Source: an uncultured Sphingobium sp. (lineage in GTDB: Bacteria > Pseudomonadota > Alphaproteobacteria > Sphingomonadales > Sphingomonadaceae). From it: DNA of 9,915 bases. Location of the stretch: NCBI GenBank assembly GCA_913773715.1, contig CAJYHD010000381.1:1-9915 (forward strand), read 5' to 3'. Position 1 is the stretch's first letter. Every line of letters begins with the position of its first letter. Positions 1-4,518 of this stretch are shown here, piece by piece. The notes under the pieces are model-generated. The model did no database searches and was not told the origin of the DNA. It saw only the letters and a list, made by a program, of their open reading frames with translations. The translations under genes were made by a program, and so were the position numbers.

Positions 1-145
1 TAGCGCTCGACCGGATTTTCTCCAGCGTCGCTTCATCCTCGATCAGAAACTTGGCTCGCCAGAACGGGTGATGCAGCCACGCTCCTTCGAAGCTGCACAC
101 ATACATGCCGATCATCGCCTGCATTGGTGCGATACGTAGCTGCAT
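1..145 (-). CDS. Probable HD-GYP/DUF3391 protein, N-terminal fragment
   Basis: This is the first 48 codons of a minus-strand gene cut by the left window edge. The reading begins MQLRIAPMQAMIGMYVCSFE and continues with GAWLHHPFWRAKFLIED. The pattern of a hydrophobic 'xxGMYV' strand, a 'WLxHPFW' motif and a 'F-L-I' strand resembles the DUF3391 domain found at the N-terminus of many HD-GYP cyclic-di-GMP phosphodiesterases. The HD-GYP catalytic domain itself would lie outside the window, so the enzymatic assignment is an inference. The start is the ATG at 145-143, preceded by a perfect AGGAGG Shine-Dalgarno (complement of 150-155) with a short 4-base spacer; in-frame ATGs at residues 8 and 11 are alternatives. 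It lies 79 bp downstream of pth on the same strand. Confidence 0.6.
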   Translation of the reverse strand, partial: MQLRIAPMQAMIGMYVCSFEGAWLHHPFWRAKFLIEDEATLEKIRSSA

Positions 146-224
146 CCAGCCTCCTCTCACCGGGGGCCTTAGCAATGCGAATATTGAGAAATCGTTGTTC
201 CGCTACGTTTTTCGTTGAAGCCCG

Positions 225-794
225 TCAGTCGGCGAGGCGCAGCGCGACTTCGTTCATGAACCGCGCGTCATCATTTTTCGCCAGCCATCCGGCCTCCGCG
301 CCGATCGCGCCCAGCATGTCCGCCAGCGCATCGGCTTCGCCCTTGGCATAGTTGCCCAGCACATAGCCATGCACCCGGTCCTTATGCCCCGGATGCCCGA
401 TACCTATCCGCACCCGGCGGAAATCCGCGCCGATATGCGCATCGGTCGATCGCAGGCCATTATGCCCGGCATTGCCGCCGCCGCGCTTCACCTTGACCTT
501 CATCGGCGCAAGATCGAGTTCGTCGTGAAAGACAGTCACGTCCTGCGGCATCAGCTTGTAGAAGCGCATCGCTTCCCCGATGGCGCGGCCGCTTTCGTTC
601 ATGAAGGTCGCGGGCTTCAGCAGGATGATCTTTTCCGGGCCGATCCGCCCTTCCTGCGTCCAGCCCTGAAACTGCTTTTTGGGGGCCGAGAAACGATGCA
701 TGTCGGCGATCAGGTCCGCGACCATGAAGCCGACATTGTGCCGGTGCATCGCATATTGCGCGCCCGGATTGCCAAGCCCCGCCCAAATTTGCAT
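225..794 (-). CDS. pth: Peptidyl-tRNA hydrolase
   Basis: Cytoplasmic esterase that releases the peptide from peptidyl-tRNAs dropped by stalled ribosomes, recycling the tRNA. The 189-residue length is normal for bacterial Pth. Family signatures are visible in order: GLGNPG at 6-11, with Asn9 matching the substrate-binding Asn of E. coli; RHNVGF at 18-23, with His19 as the catalytic histidine; KPATFMNESG at 60-69, with Asn66; FHDELDL at 89-95, with Asp91 as the aspartate that orients the histidine; and GGGNAGHNGLRS at 105-116, with Asn112. All catalytic and binding positions are present, so the enzyme should be active. The ATG start has an AAGGA ribosome-binding site (complement of 801-805) six bases upstream. 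It follows rplY on the same strand, a common bacterial pairing, but a terminator-like hairpin lies between them, so expression may depend on read-through or on its own promoter. Confidence 0.97.
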   Translation of the reverse strand: MQIWAGLGNPGAQYAMHRHNVGFMVADLIADMHRFSAPKKQFQGWTQEGRIGPEKIILLKPATFMNESGRAIGEAMRFYKLMPQDVTVFHDELDLAPMKVKVKRGGGNAGHNGLRSTDAHIGADFRRVRIGIGHPGHKDRVHGYVLGNYAKGEADALADMLGAIGAEAGWLAKNDDARFMNEVALRLAD

Positions 795-813
795 CGATCG
801 TCCTTAAACAGAA

Positions 814-844
814 AATCCCGCCCGCCGGGTAGGCGGACGGGATT
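814..844 (-). terminator. Terminator-like hairpin between rplY and pth
   Basis: The arms 814-826 and 832-844 pair over 13 positions with one mismatch, around a five-base loop (827-831). Read on the minus strand, the stem is followed by TTTTCTGTTT, which resembles a rho-independent terminator tail. It begins 34 bases after the rplY stop codon and ends 19 bases before the pth start, so the T-rich tail runs nearly into the pth ribosome-binding site. It may therefore terminate rplY transcription partially and lower pth expression relative to the ribosomal protein gene. The effect on pth is inferred. Confidence 0.7.
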
Positions 845-877
845 GTAATTTCCAGCCCGAGGGCAGAAGCAAAAGGC

Positions 878-1519
878 TTATTCGCCCTCGGCTCCACCTT
901 CCGCTTCGCCGGCTTCCGCAGCGGCAGCCGCTTCAGCTTCCTCAGCCTTCAGCGCGGACGGCGCAACGACGGTCGCGACGGTGAAGTCAGCGTCGGCGTG
1001 CAGAGCCTTCGCGCCCTTGGGCAGGGTCACGGCGCTGATGTGCAGCGATTCGCCGACGTCGAGGCCGGTCAGATCGACCACGACTTCTTCAGGAATGGTC
1101 GCGGCATCGACGACGAGTTCGATGTCGTGCGCAACGATGTTGAGCACGCCGCCTTTCTTCAGGCCGGGCGCGGAATCTTCATTCTCGAAGCGCACCGGCA
1201 CATGGACGTTGACGGTCGCATGCTCGGAAACGCGCAGGAAGTCGGCGTGCAGCGGACGATCGGTCACGGGGTGGAAAGCCACGTCCTTGGCGAGCGTGCG
1301 GACGGCCTTGCCGCCGACTTCGACCATGATCACCGAATTGAAGAAATGGCCGGTGCCGAGCTGCTTGTTGAGGAGCTTTTCCTCGACATGGATCGACAGG
1401 GGCTCTTCATTGTTTCCGTAGATGACGGCGGGTACGCGGCCCTCGCGGCGGAGAGCGCGGGAGGCTCCCTTGCCTGCCCGATCGCGTGCCTCTGCCGACA
1501 GCGTAAGCTGCTCGCTCAT
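878..1519 (-). CDS. rplY: 50S ribosomal protein L25/general stress protein Ctc
   Basis: Large-subunit ribosomal protein that binds 5S rRNA. The 213-residue product is the long TL5/CTC form. An N-terminal L25 domain (about 1-95) contains '[20 protein letters not shown]' and 'VIYG', followed by '[15 protein letters not shown]'. A C-terminal beta-rich CTC domain (about 96-190) includes '[16 protein letters not shown]', a typical L25-CTC motif. The last 21 or so residues are an acidic alanine/glutamate/glycine tail, common in alphaproteobacterial L25 and probably disordered. The ATG at 1519 is chosen over an in-frame start ten codons upstream (1549) because [14 protein letters not shown] matches the family N-terminus and GGAGA (complement of 1526-1530) sits six bases before it. 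It is followed by a terminator-like hairpin and pth. Confidence 0.95.
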   Translation of the reverse strand: MSEQLTLSAEARDRAGKGASRALRREGRVPAVIYGNNEEPLSIHVEEKLLNKQLGTGHFFNSVIMVEVGGKAVRTLAKDVAFHPVTDRPLHADFLRVSEHATVNVHVPVRFENEDSAPGLKKGGVLNIVAHDIELVVDAATIPEEVVVDLTGLDVGESLHISAVTLPKGAKALHADADFTVATVVAPSALKAEEAEAAAAAEAGEAEGGAEGE

Positions 1520-1549
1520 TGCGTGTCTCCAAAAGCTAAACTGATACAT

Positions 1550-1585
1550 TTCCCGCCACGCCTCCAGGGATGACCATCGCGGGAA
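1550..1585. repeat. Inverted repeat upstream of rplY
   Basis: TTCCCGC (1550-1556) and GCGGGAA (1579-1585) form perfect 7-bp arms around a 22-base spacer, 31 bases upstream of the rplY start. It could be a leader hairpin or operator for rplY, or chance in GC-rich DNA. A possible minus-strand promoter lies just beyond it (TTGCCT, 16 bases, TAAAGG, roughly 1620-1593) but it is a weak match. Confidence 0.25.
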
Positions 1586-1642
1586 GGCGGGCCTTTAGCA
1601 GAAAGCGGAGGAAAGGCAAGTCGCCAAGGCCATCGCGATCGC

Positions 1643-1712
1643 CGTTCACTTCGAGCCTGTCGAGAAGCCGCTACACTCCCAAATCCGTTCGGGCTGAACG
1701 AAGTCGAAGCCC
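1643..1712. repeat. Pair of REP-like units downstream of the TraB gene
   Basis: Two related short units sit in the 208-bp gap between rplY and the TraB-family lipoprotein gene. The first (about 1643-1669) reads GTTCACTTCGAGCC followed by TGTCGAGAAGC. The second (1685-1712) contains CGTTC-gggct-GAACG, a 5-bp stem at 1686-1690/1696-1700, and then AAGTCGAAGCCC. An alternative pairing GGGCT/AGCCC (1691-1695 with 1708-1712) is also possible. From memory this GTTCGGGCTGA...GTCGAAGC motif is a widely dispersed repeat in alphaproteobacterial, notably sphingomonad, intergenic regions. Its place just past a stop codon is typical of such repeats. I see no transposase nearby. Confidence 0.6.
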
Positions 1713-1727
1713 ACCCTCATCCCGATC

Positions 1728-2615
1728 TTACTGCACCCGCTCCACCGCAAAGCCCTTTGCCTTGAGCAAGTCGATTAAATTGCCTTCGCCCGTCAGATGT
1801 CCCGCGCCCACGGCAATGAAAGGCCGCCCCTTCAACGCTTCCACCGCTTTCACCCAATCCCGATTACGCCCCCCGATGATCGCGCCCTCGATATCGGGAT
1901 CCGGCGGTTCTCCCGTATCATCCATCCGCGCGATCGCCGCCATGTCGCCCTTGACCCAGGCGGCGAGGATGCGGTCGTAGAGCGATTTCATATCCTTCGC
2001 CTCGCGCACCGTCCGCACGAGCAATCTTCGCTGCGCCGTTTCGGATAGCGAGTCGAACGCGCCGAACTGCCGCTCCACCGTCTCAAGTCCGCCGATCGGC
2101 TTGCCGGTATCTTTGAATGCAGCGATCAACACCGGCTCGACCCCATCCTGCTGGCTGACATGCAGCGCCCGCTGGCTCGCCGCCGACAGCAGCATCGCCG
2201 CCGCCCAACTCTTGTAGGCCGACAAGGCCTGCGCGCTCGTCCCGCCATCCGCAGCTATCTTCGCAAGCGCCGCCCTTTCGTCCGCAGGCACACGGCTATC
2301 CAACGGCGGCAGGCCCGACGTACGCCCCAAAGTCTCGAACAGCCGCAACGTCTTCTGCGGGTCCTGCAAGTCCGCGGCCTCAAGCACCAGCCGGTCAGCC
2401 TTGCCCATGGCTTCCTTCACCGCCGTCGTCTGCCAGGCGACGCCTTCCGGCAATACATGGATCGTCCCAAACAGCCAGCCATGCAATTCACCGCGCGACA
2501 CGGTCCAGAGCGCCGGACCTGTGCCCTCCGGCGGCTGCGGGGGAGGGGGCGCTTTCTCGCACGCCGCCGCCAGTGTCAGGCAGCAGAGCGCGAGAAACCG
2601 GACGAAAGCGCTCAC
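1728..2615 (-). CDS. TraB/GumN family putative lipoprotein
   Basis: A 295-residue member of the TraB/PrgY/GumN family (COG3735-like), related to TIKI metalloproteases; the bacterial substrate is unknown to me. The N-terminus has a hydrophobic segment followed by LTLAAAC, giving a probable lipoprotein cleavage at Cys19, then a proline-rich linker (PPPPQPP, 23-29), so it is probably membrane-anchored in the envelope. The two family GxxH motifs are present: GTIH at 50-53 and GAGH at 270-273. Glu79 lies in the 'RLVLEA' strand, which also carries a conserved acidic residue. 'LETVERQ' and 'GRNRDW' are further family-like blocks shared with the upstream paralogue. The GTG start (2615-2613) overlaps the TGA stop of that paralogue as GTGA, with no strong Shine-Dalgarno of its own, so translation is probably coupled. 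Protease activity is inference from the family. Confidence 0.85.
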   Translation of the reverse strand: MSAFVRFLALCCLTLAAACEKAPPPPQPPEGTGPALWTVSRGELHGWLFGTIHVLPEGVAWQTTAVKEAMGKADRLVLEAADLQDPQKTLRLFETLGRTSGLPPLDSRVPADERAALAKIAADGGTSAQALSAYKSWAAAMLLSAASQRALHVSQQDGVEPVLIAAFKDTGKPIGGLETVERQFGAFDSLSETAQRRLLVRTVREAKDMKSLYDRILAAWVKGDMAAIARMDDTGEPPDPDIEGAIIGGRNRDWVKAVEALKGRPFIAVGAGHLTGEGNLIDLLKAKGFAVERVQ

Positions 2616-3514
2616 TTATCGGAAGCTTTCACCCGCCGCGTTTCGATGCCCAGCGCCTTCAACTGTTCCTGCACGCTGCCGGTACCCGCAAGATGCCCGG
2701 CGCCAACGGCCACGAACACCGTGCCGGGCTTGTCCAGGCGCGCCTTGATCCACTTCGCCCAATTGGCGTTGCGCCCGGTCAGCAGAACCTTGGCGAGTTC
2801 GGGCGTCGCCTCCAGCGACTCGTTCATCGACTTGGCAAGCTTGTCGGGCTGTCCTGCCTGCCAGTAGCGCAGCAACTCCCCGAACTCCTTTTCCATGTCG
2901 GGCAGCCCATCGACCGTCGCGTTCAGGAACTCGACCTGCTGATTCATCGGCAATCCAGCGAAGAATCCGACCTGTTGCTCGACCGTCTCGAGCGCGCCGA
3001 CCTTCTTGCCTGCACCCTGTGCAGCCGTGCGCAAAATCTTTTCCGCGCCCAGATCATTCTGGAACCCCATTCGCTCAAGCGGTGCGACCGACAGCGCCAT
3101 GCCCGCCATCCACGGATTGAACAGGTCGAAGGTCTGCCACGGCAAGCCGTTCGCCTGCATCGCCGCCTGATATTTGGCCCGCGCGTTGGGGGCGAGGCGG
3201 TCGGACAGTTTCATGCCGTCCTTCGCCATCGCCATGCCCGCCATCGTCGCGCCGATCGCTTGTGGATCGTCCGGCTCGATGATCTCCAGCACCAGCTCGT
3301 CCGACGCGTCGAACGCGCGCTTCACTGGGCCGCCGAACCACTCGATCCCCGGTTTCATCACATGGACCGTGCCGAAGAGGTAGATGGTTGTGTCCGCGTC
3401 CTTCACCTCCCACAAAGCTGGGGTGGCGGCGGCGGGCGCACGGGCTTCCGCCGCGCCGCCGATCATCAACAGTGCCGCAGAGAGCGCGCGCAGCATCGCG
3501 GGGATCATCTTCAT
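2612..3514 (-). CDS. TraB/GumN family putative exported protein
   Basis: A 300-residue TraB/GumN-family protein, paralogous to its downstream neighbour. It starts with a Sec-type signal peptide (basic start, hydrophobic stretch about 7-21, likely cleavage near 'AEARA' at 22-26) and lacks a lipobox cysteine, so it is probably periplasmic. Family motifs: GTVH at 48-51, Glu77 in 'ELVLEI', 'ALETVEQQVGFF' in the middle, 'GRNANW' and GAGH at 271-274. The two GxxH motifs and the glutamate are the residues proposed for metal-dependent catalysis in the related TIKI proteins; activity here is inferred. The start could be the ATG at 3514 or that at 3508: GAGGG (3518-3522) lies only three bases before the first but nine before the second. 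It is the first gene of a coupled pair and is transcribed divergently from glyQS. Confidence 0.85.
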   Translation of the reverse strand: MKMIPAMLRALSAALLMIGGAAEARAPAAATPALWEVKDADTTIYLFGTVHVMKPGIEWFGGPVKRAFDASDELVLEIIEPDDPQAIGATMAGMAMAKDGMKLSDRLAPNARAKYQAAMQANGLPWQTFDLFNPWMAGMALSVAPLERMGFQNDLGAEKILRTAAQGAGKKVGALETVEQQVGFFAGLPMNQQVEFLNATVDGLPDMEKEFGELLRYWQAGQPDKLAKSMNESLEATPELAKVLLTGRNANWAKWIKARLDKPGTVFVAVGAGHLAGTGSVQEQLKALGIETRRVKASDK

Positions 3515-3645
3515 GCCCCCTCAATGGGGAGCCGCGCGCCGCACGGCAAGCCGCTTAACCCTGATTGCAGCGCCTTTCCCTTGACCGTTTCGGCCCCATG
3601 CGCCAAGGCGCAGGCCATATTTGTTACCCAAGACGAGGACCCTTC
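3515..3645. promoter_or_regulatory. Divergent intergenic region, TraB pair and glyQS
   Basis: This 131-bp gap must hold the promoters for glyQ on the plus strand and for the TraB pair on the minus strand. It contains TTGACC at 3581-3586, but no convincing -10 box at the right spacing, and a small GCGCC-AA-GGCGC palindrome at 3600-3611. GAGGA at 3635-3639 is the glyQ ribosome-binding site. No T-box or other riboswitch-sized leader fits in this space. The promoter role is inferred from gene orientation only. Confidence 0.35.
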
Positions 3646-4518
3646 GTGGCCGACGGCAAGCCGCTTTCCTTTCAGGACCTGATCCTGACCCTGCATGCCT
3701 ATTGGGGGCGTCAGGGCTGCGTCATCCTTCAGCCCTATGACATGGAAGTCGGCGCGGGCACCTTCCACCCCGCCACCACGTTGCGCAGCCTTGGCCCCAA
3801 CGCCTGGAACGCCGCCTATGTGCAGCCGAGCCGCCGTCCGACCGATGGCCGCTATGGCGAGAACCCCAACCGCCTCCAGCATTATTACCAGTATCAGGTC
3901 ATCATGAAGCCGTCCCCGGCGAACCTTCAGGACCTGTATCTCGGCTCACTGCGGGAAATCGGCATCGACCCGCTGGTTCATGACATCCGCTTCGTCGAGG
4001 ATGACTGGGAAAGCCCGACGCTGGGCGCCTGGGGCCTCGGCTGGGAAGTCTGGTGCGACGGCATGGAAGTCACCCAGTTCACCTATTTCCAGCAAATGGG
4101 CGGCTTCGACTGCAAGCCGGTCGCGGGCGAACTCACCTATGGCCTCGAACGCCTCGCCATGTATATTCAGGGCGTCGACAGCGTCTATGACCTGAAGTTC
4201 AACGATGCGGGCGTCACCTATGGCGACGTCTTCCTCGCGAACGAACAGCAGATGTCGAAGTGGAATTTCGAGATCGCCGACACCGAAAAGCTGTTCCGCT
4301 GGTTCAAGGATGCGGAAGCCGAGTGCAAGGCGTCGCTCGCTGCCGACGTGCCGTTGGCCGCTTACGATCAGGCGATCAAGGCCAGCCACATCTTCAACCT
4401 GCTGCAAGCGCGCGGCGTCATATCCGTGCAGGAACGCGCCAGCTACATCGGCCGCGTCCGTGACCTCGCCAAGGGTTCGTGCGAGAAGTGGATGGAAGTG
4501 AACGGATGGGCGGCATGA
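3646..4518 (+). CDS. glyQ: Glycyl-tRNA synthetase alpha subunit
   Basis: Catalytic subunit of the bacterial alpha2beta2 glycyl-tRNA synthetase (EC 6.1.1.14), which activates glycine with ATP. The product is 290 residues, close to the usual size. It begins [20 protein letters not shown] (GTG read as Met) and carries the very conserved '[19 protein letters not shown]'. The motif-2 region lies at about 52-91 ('[20 protein letters not shown]', '[12 protein letters not shown]'), followed by '[19 protein letters not shown]' and '[12 protein letters not shown]'. Motif 3 is [10 protein letters not shown] at 161-170. The GTG at 3646 is chosen over the in-frame start at 3565 because homology begins exactly there and GAGGA lies six bases upstream. 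The stop overlaps the glyS start as ATGA, so the two subunits are translationally coupled. The sequence shows none of the insertions seen in glyS. Confidence 0.97.
   Translation: MADGKPLSFQDLILTLHAYWGRQGCVILQPYDMEVGAGTFHPATTLRSLGPNAWNAAYVQPSRRPTDGRYGENPNRLQHYYQYQVIMKPSPANLQDLYLGSLREIGIDPLVHDIRFVEDDWESPTLGAWGLGWEVWCDGMEVTQFTYFQQMGGFDCKPVAGELTYGLERLAMYIQGVDSVYDLKFNDAGVTYGDVFLANEQQMSKWNFEIADTEKLFRWFKDAEAECKASLAADVPLAAYDQAIKASHIFNLLQARGVISVQERASYIGRVRDLAKGSCEKWMEVNGWAA

Noticed and set aside
998..1573. 191-codon plus-strand frame opposite rplY
   Set aside because: Antisense to a clear L25/CTC gene, with no motif of its own; treated as a composition artefact.
3581..3609. TTGACC as a glyQ -35 box
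   Set aside because: The sequence 16-18 bases downstream (around CAAGGC) does not resemble a -10 element, so a promoter cannot be placed from this alone.
3565..3645. Upstream 27-residue extension of GlyQ
   Set aside because: The extension does not resemble any GlyQ N-terminus I know, while the GTG at 3646 has GAGGA at good spacing and begins exactly at the family homology.
2573..3682. 369-codon plus-strand frame opposite the second TraB gene
   Set aside because: It is very rich in Arg/His/Leu with no family motif and overlaps a well-supported TraB/GumN gene. It also runs into the true glyQ start in another frame.
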